A stretch of 42,514 nt of DNA from JANRJY01 sp033763735. GTDB taxonomy: Bacteria; Bacteroidota; Bacteroidia; Cytophagales; UBA9547. This document shows, in pieces, positions 9,173-16,203 of the stretch (positions are counted from its first letter, which is position 1; every line of letters begins with the position of its first letter). The stretch lies in NCBI GenBank assembly GCA_033763735.1, contig JANRJY010000118.1, positions 1 to 42,514 of the forward strand. The letters are read 5' to 3'. The position numbers were made by a program, and so were the translations under genes. Below the pieces are notes generated by a model, which was not told where the DNA came from, did not search any database, and saw only the letters and a program-made list of their open reading frames with translations.

Positions 9173-9226
9173 GCTCCTCCTTACTTTGTGTCATCTCAAA
9201 TCGAAACATTTCAAAATTTGAACCAA

Positions 9227-9257
9227 GATTAGACAACTTTATAAAAGTTGTCTAATC
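9227..9257. repeat. Perfect 14-base-arm inverted repeat between the toxin gene and the thioredoxin-fold gene
   Basis: Arms GATTAGACAACTTT (9227-9240) and AAAGTTGTCTAATC (9244-9257) pair perfectly around ATA. It can act as a terminator for the toxin-antitoxin pair or as an operator for the gene at 9315 (58 bases downstream). A shorter relative is at 8230-8250, preceding the gene remnant at a similar distance. Confidence 0.75.
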
Positions 9258-9314
9258 TGATCCTTAGCAATATTTTTTAAAATAGTTCGTTATTTAAGTT
9301 AATTCACACAAGTT

Positions 9315-9836
9315 ATGAAATGGTTTGCTATGTTCTTATTGATTTTTTCCAAAACTATTTTTGGCCAATATATTGAGAAGTATGAAAATAAGTTTTTCTC
9401 AAAGGGTTTATTGAGTCTTGATTTGGAAGGTGTGGATACCTTGGGACAAGACCGGAATTTGTATTCCATTAAGAGTAAATATATTATAGTTTATTTTCAC
9501 GATTTGGAATGCAAACATTGTATGGATTTTATACCCATTTTTAGTTCAAAATATGATAGTTTAAAAAAACTTGGTTATGAGTTTTATGGTGTTTTAGTGA
9601 ATAGATCAAGTTTAGAATCAGGAATCATTAATTTAAAAAAATGTTATCAAGAATGTAAAATACGAGGTTATAATGTGATATTGAAAAATACACTCCCAAT
9701 CACTGATACTACGAAATCGGGATATTATGTTTTTTCGACACCACAATTTAATATTCTTGATTCTGAAAAACATTTTAGAGCAAAACAATTAAGATCAAGT
9801 GAAATTTTTAAGGGTTTGAAGAGGATTGACCCATAA
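9315..9836 (+). CDS. Secreted thioredoxin-fold protein with CKHC motif
   Basis: The 173-residue protein has a signal peptide (residues 1-17, ending IFGQ) and a thioredoxin-like core. The core includes 'KYIIVYFHDLECKHCMDFIPIF' with C66 and C69 in a CxxC arrangement, a central helical region, and the late strand 'FSTPQFNILDSEK', where the cis-proline equivalent would be P. This suggests a periplasmic thiol-disulfide oxidoreductase similar to TlpA/ResA-type domains common in Bacteroidota. Overall similarity is weak and the substrate is unknown. The first 46 codons and the upstream region are duplicated at 8230-8448, where the copy is broken. It sits between two toxin-antitoxin pairs. Confidence 0.7.
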   Translation: MKWFAMFLLIFSKTIFGQYIEKYENKFFSKGLLSLDLEGVDTLGQDRNLYSIKSKYIIVYFHDLECKHCMDFIPIFSSKYDSLKKLGYEFYGVLVNRSSLESGIINLKKCYQECKIRGYNVILKNTLPITDTTKSGYYVFSTPQFNILDSEKHFRAKQLRSSEIFKGLKRIDP

Positions 9837-9845
9837 TAGTTTAAA

Positions 9846-10247
9846 TCAACGTTTTTCAATATTTTCTTTTATCCATTTTTGTACTTCTTCAAGGAAATAT
9901 TTACCAGATGCAACGTCTAAAATAAAATCGGTTAAAGTGTCATTTGAAACTTTTGAAGAAAGTTGAAAGCCATTTAAATATAAAAACAGAATTGTAGCAT
10001 CCAAACCCGTACGCTTGTTCCCATCTGAAAAAATATGATTTGAAATGATATTAAATAAATAAACCCCAGCTTTGTGGTAAATTTCAGGATACAATACTTG
10101 ACCAAAAGCCTCTTTATCAATAATATCTACCAAATAATCAAGTGCGCTTTCGTGTAATAGGTTATGAGGTGCCATAAAATTACCACCAAACTTTTTTACA
10201 TTATTCTCATTTAAATATAGAATTTGATCTTTAGTTAAAAGAATCAT
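9846..10247 (-). CDS. doc: Doc-type Fic-fold death-on-curing toxin
   Basis: The 133-residue, all-helical protein carries HIFSDGNKRTGL at 71-82, the Doc version of the Fic motif (HxFxxxNKR) with catalytic H71. The conserved neighbouring helices 'NLLHESALDYLVD' and 'LDATILFLYLNGF' are also present. Phage P1 Doc phosphorylates EF-Tu and so blocks translation; the same chemistry is plausible but unproven here. Its start lies seven bases after the small upstream gene's stop, fitting a two-gene operon with the antitoxin first. It converges with the thioredoxin-fold gene, with a nine-base gap. Confidence 0.88.
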   Translation of the reverse strand: MILLTKDQILYLNENNVKKFGGNFMAPHNLLHESALDYLVDIIDKEAFGQVLYPEIYHKAGVYLFNIISNHIFSDGNKRTGLDATILFLYLNGFQLSSKVSNDTLTDFILDVASGKYFLEEVQKWIKENIEKR

Positions 10248-10254
10248 AAAAAAA

Positions 10255-10434
10255 CTAAGCTAAGCTTTTATATACATCTTCATACTTTAAATGAAAAATG
10301 TTCATTATTTCCGCTATTTCTTTATTTGAAATATTATTATTTAAAATATCACGCACTAATACTTTCTCATTTGGAGACAACTTATTCACTATCTCCACAA
10401 CCTCATTTACGGTATAATTTTCCTTTAATTCCAT
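10255..10434 (-). CDS. Putative antitoxin partner of Doc
   Basis: A small acidic-basic helical protein (59 residues from the ATG at 10434; ATG 10443 would add three). The sequence reads MELKENYTVNEVVEIVNKLSPNEK then NISNKEIAEIMNIFHLKYEDVYKSLA, where the second half could form a helix-turn-helix. I do not recognise a named family with certainty. The antitoxin role rests on size, position directly upstream of doc, and the seven-base gap. Regulation is probably by self-repression of its promoter in the 62 bases before the divergent alkaline phosphatase gene. Confidence 0.65.
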   Translation of the reverse strand: MELKENYTVNEVVEIVNKLSPNEKVLVRDILNNNISNKEIAEIMNIFHLKYEDVYKSLA

Positions 10435-10495
10435 ATAGAACATCAATTTATAATACTAATTTACACAAAAATAAATTTTACAAGTACATAAAAGA

Positions 10496-12148
10496 ATGAA
10501 ATTGGTTTTTCAAAATATAGTTACAGTTCTGATTTTCATAATATTTTCAATAACAACATTTGCCCAAAAACCTCGAAACTTAATATTATTTATTGGAGAT
10601 GGTTTTGGTATTGCTCCTAAAACGGCTGCGAGAATGGCTATGGGTCAGGGTTCCGAAAACAAAAGATACTATTCCGACCCTGCATTTCAGGTTTTAGCTT
10701 TGGATAAGTTGAAATATACAGCCATGGCAACTACTCATTCACTCAATTCTTGGACTACTGATTCAGCACCGGGAGCTACAGTATATTCCACAGGCCAGAA
10801 AGTTGATAACGAAATGATTGCTTTTGACCCACTTTCCGGACAACCTTTGGAAACAGTTTTGGAAGCAGCCAAGAAAGCGGGATATGCAGTCGGATTAGTT
10901 ACTACTACTCGTATTACACACGCCACACCGGCTTCGTTTGGCAGTCATATTTGGCATCGCGATTTGGAAGATTATATAGCAGCACAGCTTATATCTTCAA
11001 GTCAAAAGGAGTATGAAGAAATATTCAACATTTCACCTATAGACTCGTGTCGATATAAACAAAGTCGTGATTGGATATTGCCACCCCCAAAATTGGGTGT
11101 TGAAATTGATGTGCTACTTGGAGGAGGTGCCAAACACTTTTTACCTAATGGATTTGTAGACACGGTTCAAAACACACCAAATGACGTTAGAATTCAAAAA
11201 GGAGAGCGAACAGATAAAGTTAACTTAATTAACATCGCAAAAAAGAGGGGCTATCAGTTTGTAAACAATAGAAATCAATTGGCATCTATTGATATAGACT
11301 CGTTTAGAAAAGATAAAAACAAAAAGCTTTTGGGAATTTTCAAGTCAGGACATATCAGCTATGAACAAGATCGTCAGCTCAGTCAAAATTGGGAGCCATC
11401 GCTTTCAGAAATGACAGAGATTGCCATCAAAGTATTAAGTGCCAAAAGTGGTAAAAAAGGATTTTTCCTGATGGTTGAAGGAGGAAGAATCGACCATTTG
11501 GGACATGCAAATGCCGGTATACTCAATTCATCTTGCAGAATTGAAACAGATAGTGTGGCGTTTCCACCGGATGGAGGAAATGAAAGGCTAAAAAACACAT
11601 TTCAAGGCGATATTTATGGTTCTGATTATTTGATTAAAGAAGTACTAAGCTTTGATTATGCAGTTGAAGCAGGTCGTAAGTTATTGCAAAGTACAACCAG
11701 TGAAACACTAATATTGTCAACCTCCGATCATGAATGCGGGGCCATTGCAATATTAGGATTAAGTAGTGAAGGTAAAATAAGGACGTATGCTTCAGAGCCT
11801 CAAAGTATAACCCCATTGAGTGCCAATCCTAAAAATTTCACAAGAGGGCACGGGAATGAAATTGGATGGTTTCCTCAATATGAATTATACGAATTTCAAG
11901 GCAAAAAATATCCTAAACCTATAAACACCAAACAAAATAGAATTGTAATTACTTATGCTTCAAACCCTTCAACATTGGGCATTGGTTGTGGAGGCAATCA
12001 TACCCCACAAGATGTTTGGGTGGGAGCGGATGATAATTTAAGTGGAAAATATGCTTCAATGATTACCGGGAAAGGCATGCTTGATAATACATCTCTTCAC
12101 AAAATAATGATTGATTTCTTAAGATTGAAATCAAGTGCGAAACAATAA
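10496..12148 (+). CDS. Alkaline phosphatase (PhoA superfamily), secreted
   Basis: The 550-residue protein has a signal peptide (residues 1-24, ending TTFAQ). It shows the alkaline phosphatase metal and active-site set: LFIGDGFG with metal ligand D35, WTTDSAPGAT with the phosphoserine nucleophile S90 in DSA, VTTTRITHATPASF, MVEGGRIDHLGHAN, and STSDHECGA. A late GGNHTPQDVWVGA supplies the final zinc-ligand histidine region. It hydrolyses phosphate monoesters in the periplasm or outside. It is longer than E. coli PhoA (about 470), with inserts around 170-260 and 350-380, as in many Bacteroidota homologues. It is divergent from the toxin-antitoxin pair and convergent with secG. No phosphate-responsive operator is recognisable. 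Confidence 0.92.
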   Translation: MKLVFQNIVTVLIFIIFSITTFAQKPRNLILFIGDGFGIAPKTAARMAMGQGSENKRYYSDPAFQVLALDKLKYTAMATTHSLNSWTTDSAPGATVYSTGQKVDNEMIAFDPLSGQPLETVLEAAKKAGYAVGLVTTTRITHATPASFGSHIWHRDLEDYIAAQLISSSQKEYEEIFNISPIDSCRYKQSRDWILPPPKLGVEIDVLLGGGAKHFLPNGFVDTVQNTPNDVRIQKGERTDKVNLINIAKKRGYQFVNNRNQLASIDIDSFRKDKNKKLLGIFKSGHISYEQDRQLSQNWEPSLSEMTEIAIKVLSAKSGKKGFFLMVEGGRIDHLGHANAGILNSSCRIETDSVAFPPDGGNERLKNTFQGDIYGSDYLIKEVLSFDYAVEAGRKLLQSTTSETLILSTSDHECGAIAILGLSSEGKIRTYASEPQSITPLSANPKNFTRGHGNEIGWFPQYELYEFQGKKYPKPINTKQNRIVITYASNPSTLGIGCGGNHTPQDVWVGADDNLSGKYASMITGKGMLDNTSLHKIMIDFLRLKSSAKQ

Positions 12149-12154
12149 TTTTTC

Positions 12155-12508
12155 TTATTTACCTTCTTCTTGAGGTTGTGCTTGTCCGGCAGGAGCAGCT
12201 TGTTGCTGTTGTTGAGGTGCAAATCCTGATTCCTGAGCTCTCTCAATATTTGCACTTTCCACTTGAACAGTACCATCATTGTTTTTCTCTAACAAAAAAT
12301 TAGTCGAAATACAACCTACTATAAGAGTAACTGCAAGTCCCCAAGTGATATTTTCTAACAAATCGCCTTTTCTGTTGGCACCAACAAGATAATTCAAATT
12401 AGAGCTAAACCCTCCGGCAGCTCCACTCGATTTTGAACTTTGAAGCAATACTACAAGTATTAAAAGTAAACACACAAATGATATGATTCCTACAGCTACT
12501 AAAAACAT
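12155..12508 (-). CDS. secG: Preprotein translocase subunit SecG
   Basis: The 117-residue protein has two membrane helices (about 3-23 and 54-73). They are linked by the SecG signature 'LLQSSKSSGAAGGFSSN'. A hydrophilic Gln/Pro/Ala-rich tail follows (Q-run then AAPAGQAQPQEEGK), a feature common in Bacteroidota SecG. SecG assists SecYEG in protein export across the inner membrane. Its start lies one base after the stop of the upstream TPR-containing gene, so they are almost certainly co-transcribed. It converges with the alkaline phosphatase gene with a six-base gap. Confidence 0.93.
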   Translation of the reverse strand: MFLVAVGIISFVCLLLILVVLLQSSKSSGAAGGFSSNLNYLVGANRKGDLLENITWGLAVTLIVGCISTNFLLEKNNDGTVQVESANIERAQESGFAPQQQQQAAPAGQAQPQEEGK

Positions 12509-12509
12509 T

Positions 12510-13358
12510 TTATTTCAATTTTAAACGCGTTTGTTGAATTTGGGCTGCAAAGTAAGCAGATTTATCAGGATATTTCAACATTAATTTTTCAAAAATTTCT
12601 ATTGCTTTCTTATATTTCTCTTGTTTTAACAAAATATTTGCCAATGTTTCACTTACTAGTTCCTCGTCTTCAACAGTACTTTTTTGTGAAAGGTCTATTT
12701 TGCCCGAATCCGCTGGTAGTACATTCTCAAATCGAGAAATACTTGGATTAACTTCAATAAATTTTTGAATAATACTCGCTTGTTCGTTGATATCAGGAGG
12801 AATAACTTCTTCTACTTTTCGAAAACGCATGTATTCACTAATCAGATCTTCTCTTGAAATACGTAGATCTTTGCCAAACTCTGGTAGATGCACATAGTAC
12901 TTGAGCATTGGTTTTTCTGATTCAATAGCATTTACAATTGATTTATCTTCGGAAATATTTGAACTAAGGGAATCAACTTTATCAAAAAATAGAGGCATTG
13001 ATTTTTCAAATTCTATATTTTCCTTAACTGAATCAGGAGTTACTTTAGATATTTTAATTTCTGTTTCACTTTTGGCAACTTCTTCAATGTATGGTTGAAC
13101 AACAGGTTTTGCAGTAGTTTTGGGCTTTTCATTTGAAAGCAAATTTTTGATAGTCAGTCGATTGCCAGCATATAGCACAGATTGTTTAGTTTTTTGACCT
13201 TGATCCAAACTGGCATTTAAGGTGTGTGCTTTTGCAGATAAATGAACGGCACCATTGAAATAAGGAAATTTTTTCAAAAGTAATTCAATATCCTCTATAT
13301 CACTTTTGGTAATATTTTCGGGATGTTGGAGCAATTGATTAATAGTTTCTTTATTCAC
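12510..13358 (-). CDS. TPR-containing protein of unknown role, upstream of secG
   Basis: The 282-residue soluble protein lacks a signal peptide. The N-terminal ~85 residues are helical ('ITKSDIEDIELLLKKFPYFNGAVHLSAKAHTLN'), followed by a low-complexity Lys/Glu/Ser-rich linker (about 90-165). The C-terminal stretch has TPR character at about 233-282 ('LANILLKQEKYKKAIEIFEKLMLKYPDKSAYFAAQ'). Proteins with this layout next to secG are common in Bacteroidota, but I know of no assigned function. The one-base gap to secG suggests translational coupling and possibly a role in export or envelope assembly (inference). Confidence 0.78.
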   Translation of the reverse strand: MNKETINQLLQHPENITKSDIEDIELLLKKFPYFNGAVHLSAKAHTLNASLDQGQKTKQSVLYAGNRLTIKNLLSNEKPKTTAKPVVQPYIEEVAKSETEIKISKVTPDSVKENIEFEKSMPLFFDKVDSLSSNISEDKSIVNAIESEKPMLKYYVHLPEFGKDLRISREDLISEYMRFRKVEEVIPPDINEQASIIQKFIEVNPSISRFENVLPADSGKIDLSQKSTVEDEELVSETLANILLKQEKYKKAIEIFEKLMLKYPDKSAYFAAQIQQTRLKLK

Positions 13359-13549
13359 AATACAAAATTTACCCGAAATTAATTAAAAAATCTATATTTT
13401 AAATATCCATGAATATCCAATTAGCATTGGAAAGCAATTAATTACATTTATTATTGGTTTATTTAGATTTGATGCAAACATATTATATAATAAGTGCCAT
13501 ATTTGGGTAATTCCATTGAATCAAATGGACCAATCATAAATATTTGCAA

Positions 13550-13789
13550 ATGGAGTGGATTGAGAATGATAATAAGCTTTTGAAAAAATTTGCCTTTAGA
13601 GATTTTGCCCAGGCAATGGCTTTTATGCAAAGTGTGGCATTGGTTTGCGAAGAAATGGATCATCATCCGTGGTGGTCCAATTCATATAATGTTGTAGAAA
13701 TACAATTACAAACACATAGTAAAGGCGACATAGTAACTTCGAAAGATAGGCAATTGGCAAAAGAAATTGATAAAATTTATGCACCCTAA
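13550..13789 (+). CDS. phhB: Pterin-4a-carbinolamine dehydratase
   Basis: The 79-residue protein (ATG at 13550; an in-frame TTG six bases earlier is less likely) carries the PCD signature. It has 'EEMDHHPWWSNSYNVVEIQLQTH' followed by 'DIVTSKDRQLAKEID', including the HH-P catalytic histidine pair and the late T-x-x-D-x-x-LA segment. It dehydrates 4a-hydroxytetrahydropterin, which regenerates the cofactor of aromatic amino acid hydroxylases. No hydroxylase is in the window. It is a monocistronic gene between the secG operon (divergent) and mreB. Length is slightly below the usual 95-110 residues because the N-terminus is short. Confidence 0.92.
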   Translation: MEWIENDNKLLKKFAFRDFAQAMAFMQSVALVCEEMDHHPWWSNSYNVVEIQLQTHSKGDIVTSKDRQLAKEIDKIYAP

Positions 13790-13851
13790 GCGTTATTTGA
13801 ATAGGAAATTTTATATTTACACCGCAATGACATCAACTTTAGATTCAACTG

Positions 13852-13885
13852 TCCTTCTCTGAAGGAGAAGGATGATAGGATGAGG
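13852..13885. repeat. Palindromic intergenic repeat (REP-like, minus orientation)
   Basis: Arms TCCTTCTC (13852-13859) and GAGAAGGA (13865-13872) form an 8-bp stem. It is followed by GGATGAGG (13878-13885), the complement of the CCTCATCC / CCTCACCC heads seen at 32188 and 29146. The element is bracketed by a near-perfect 14-base direct repeat (13826-13839 and 13907-13920). Confidence 0.6.
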
Positions 13886-13959
13886 TTAAAAATAGCAGCT
13901 AAGGTTAATGACATCAATTTACACCGATTCTCTTTTTTCAATGATATTTAATTAAACCC

Positions 13960-14988
13960 ATGGGATTATTTGACTTCTTAACCAGTGACCTTGCCATCGA
14001 TTTAGGTACAGCCAATACACTAATCATTTGGAATGATAAAATTGTAGTGGATGAGCCTTCCATTATTGCTTTGGATAAAATGACAGGCAAAGTGCTTGCA
14101 GTAGGTAAAGAAGCCATGCAGATGCATGAAAAAACACATGAAAATATCAAAACCATCAGACCATTAAAGGATGGTGTAATTGCTGATTTCCATGCCGCGG
14201 AGCAAATGATCCGAGAAATGATCAAAATGATCGATGGTGGTAAAAAAAGGTTTTTCACCCCCAATCATCGAATGGTAATATGTATTCCTTCAGGTATAAC
14301 CGAGGTTGAAAAAAGAGCAGTAAGGGACTCTGCTGAGCATGCGGGAGCCAAAGAAGTATACATGATATATGAGCCAATTGCTGCGGCAATAGGTGTAGGA
14401 ATAGATATTGAACAGCCAATAGGTAATATGGTTGTGGATATTGGTGGTGGAACAACTGAAATTGCTGTAATTGCTTTATCTGGTATCGTTTGTGATCAAT
14501 CGATTCGTATTGCAGGAGATGTATTTAACAAGGACATACTTGATTATATGCGAAGACAGCATAATTTGCTTATTGGAGAACGTTCGGCCGAAAAAATTAA
14601 AATGGAAGTAGGTTCTGCATTAACAGAACTCGAAAATGCACCTGACGATTACGAAGTAAGAGGTCGCGATTTGATGACGGGAATTCCAAAAGTAATAAAG
14701 GTATCATACAGTGAAATTGCCTTTGCACTTGACAAATCAGTTTCTAAAATAGAGGAAGCAGTTCTTAAAGCTCTAGAAACAGCACCTCCTGAATTGTCAG
14801 CTGATATTTATGAAAGAGGTATTTACTTAACCGGGGGTGGCGCTCTATTGAAAGGATTGGATAAAAGGTTGGGTATGAAAACAAAACTTCCGATTCATGT
14901 GGCGGATGATCCTCTTAAGGCAGTTGTAAGAGGTACCGGTTCTTCTATCAAAAATTTGGCAAAATACAGAGCGGTATTAATGAATTAA
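13960..14988 (+). CDS. mreB: Rod shape-determining actin homologue MreB
   Basis: The 342-residue protein matches MreB across its length. It has the amphipathic MGLFDFL N-terminus for membrane attachment, LAIDLGTANTLIIW (phosphate 1), IYEPIAAAIG, VVDIGGGTTEIAVI (phosphate 2), and LTGGGALLKGLDKRL (adenosine motif). It polymerises on the inner membrane and positions the elongation machinery for lateral wall synthesis. The usual partners mreC, mreD, pbp2 and rodA do not follow. Instead two thioredoxin-fold genes lie 8-26 bases downstream in the same direction, so the wall operon is split or this is a second MreB. Confidence 0.97.
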   Translation: MGLFDFLTSDLAIDLGTANTLIIWNDKIVVDEPSIIALDKMTGKVLAVGKEAMQMHEKTHENIKTIRPLKDGVIADFHAAEQMIREMIKMIDGGKKRFFTPNHRMVICIPSGITEVEKRAVRDSAEHAGAKEVYMIYEPIAAAIGVGIDIEQPIGNMVVDIGGGTTEIAVIALSGIVCDQSIRIAGDVFNKDILDYMRRQHNLLIGERSAEKIKMEVGSALTELENAPDDYEVRGRDLMTGIPKVIKVSYSEIAFALDKSVSKIEEAVLKALETAPPELSADIYERGIYLTGGGALLKGLDKRLGMKTKLPIHVADDPLKAVVRGTGSSIKNLAKYRAVLMN

Positions 14989-15014
14989 TTCCTCTAATGT
15001 ATTGTTGTAAGGCT

Positions 15015-15503
15015 ATGTTGAAGCTTAGAGTAGTCTTGATTTTCACTTTTAGTTTAATAATTCAACTGCATACTTTTGCTGTTGAAAAAATACCCGTTAT
15101 CAAATTTGACGAAATTGCTTCTATACTAAATAAAACAAATGACACGGTATATGTTTTAAATTTTTGGGCAACATGGTGTGGACCTTGTGTGAAAGAGCTG
15201 CCTGATTTTGAAAAATTTTACCAATCCAAAGCTAATTCCAAATTGAAGATGTTATTGGTTAGTTTGGACTTTAAGTCAGATTATCAAAGGCTAGTTAATT
15301 TTGTAGAGAGGAAAAAAATATCAATTCCTGTAGTATTACTTGATGAAACTAAATATCATACCTGGATTGACAAAGTTGATCCAAGTTGGGAGGGTGCAAT
15401 ACCAGCAACATTATTTGTAAAAGGAAGTGTAAACTTTCGAAAATTCCATAACGGACAAATTAATTTTAATGAATTAAAAACCATTGTATCACCTTTATTA
15501 TAA
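15015..15503 (+). CDS. TlpA-like thiol-disulfide oxidoreductase
   Basis: From ATG 15015 the protein is 162 residues with a signal peptide (about 1-22). An upstream in-frame ATG at 14997 would add MYCCKA, which spoils the signal and is less likely. The thioredoxin core has VYVLNFWATWCGPCVKELPDF with active-site C55 and C58 (WCGPC). The cis-Pro segment is AIPATLFVKG and the fold ends with FRKFHNGQINFNEL. TlpA/ResA proteins reduce disulfides in the periplasm, for example in cytochrome c maturation. It follows mreB closely and is six bases from the next redoxin gene, so the three are likely one transcript. Confidence 0.9.
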   Translation: MLKLRVVLIFTFSLIIQLHTFAVEKIPVIKFDEIASILNKTNDTVYVLNFWATWCGPCVKELPDFEKFYQSKANSKLKMLLVSLDFKSDYQRLVNFVERKKISIPVVLLDETKYHTWIDKVDPSWEGAIPATLFVKGSVNFRKFHNGQINFNELKTIVSPLL

Positions 15504-15509
15504 ACACAA

Positions 15510-16109
15510 ATGAAAAAAGTCGTATTTTCTTTATTTTCAATTATTGCATTTCAATCCTTTTTGTTTGCACAAGTTGTACCTGGCGAGAAAGCCAAAGAAT
15601 TCAATTTAAAAAATGTAGATGGAAAAATGGTTGGAATTTCAGGTTCGACGGATGTGAAAGGAGCCATTGTTGTTTTTACTTGTAATCATTGTCCTTTTTC
15701 AAAGATGTATGAATCCAGAATCATCAAATTGCATGAGAAATATGCCAAATTGGGGTATCCGGTATATGCTATTAATTCAAATGATAAAAACAAAGAACCG
15801 GACGATTCATTTGAAAATATGGTAAAATTGGCCACTGACAAAAAGTATCCATTTCCATATTTATATGACGAGTCTCAAGAAATTGCTAAAGCATATGGAG
15901 CAACGAATACACCGCACGTATTTGTATTGAAAAAGAATGCCAATGGCTACAATGTAGAATATATTGGTGCTATAGATGATAATGCCCAAGATGAATCGGG
16001 TGCCAAAGATAAATTTGTAGAAAAAGCAGTAGACGAATTGCTTGCCGGTAAGGCGGTTACTACCAAAAAAGTAAAAGCAATTGGATGCACCATTAAATGG
16101 AAAAGCTAA
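15510..16109 (+). CDS. Secreted thioredoxin-family (AhpC/TSA-like) protein
   Basis: The 199-residue protein has a signal peptide (1-20, LFAQ) and a redoxin-like core. The core includes VPGEKAKEFNLKNVDGK, VVFTCNHCPFSKMYESRI with C58 and C61 (CNHC), YAINSNDKNKEPDDSFENM, and ATNTPHVFVL with the cis-proline. This CxHCPF subgroup of secreted redoxins occurs widely in Bacteroidota. The reaction partner is not known; a periplasmic thiol reductase or peroxiredoxin-like function is possible. A third cysteine near the C-terminus (AIGCTIKW) may assist. It is the last gene of the apparent mreB transcript. Confidence 0.88.
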   Translation: MKKVVFSLFSIIAFQSFLFAQVVPGEKAKEFNLKNVDGKMVGISGSTDVKGAIVVFTCNHCPFSKMYESRIIKLHEKYAKLGYPVYAINSNDKNKEPDDSFENMVKLATDKKYPFPYLYDESQEIAKAYGATNTPHVFVLKKNANGYNVEYIGAIDDNAQDESGAKDKFVEKAVDELLAGKAVTTKKVKAIGCTIKWKS

Positions 16110-16203
16110 ATTCTCCATCCATTGTAATTTGATGACGAAATTTTCGTTTGCTTTTATATCAATGCACTTTATTTTTAGGAATATTAGAACTTAATCAATC
16201 AAA

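Noticed and set aside
16125..16160. Hairpin ACGAAA / TTTTCGT as terminator after the redoxin gene
   Set aside because: The stem is only six base pairs and imperfect, with no clear T-run; too weak to list.
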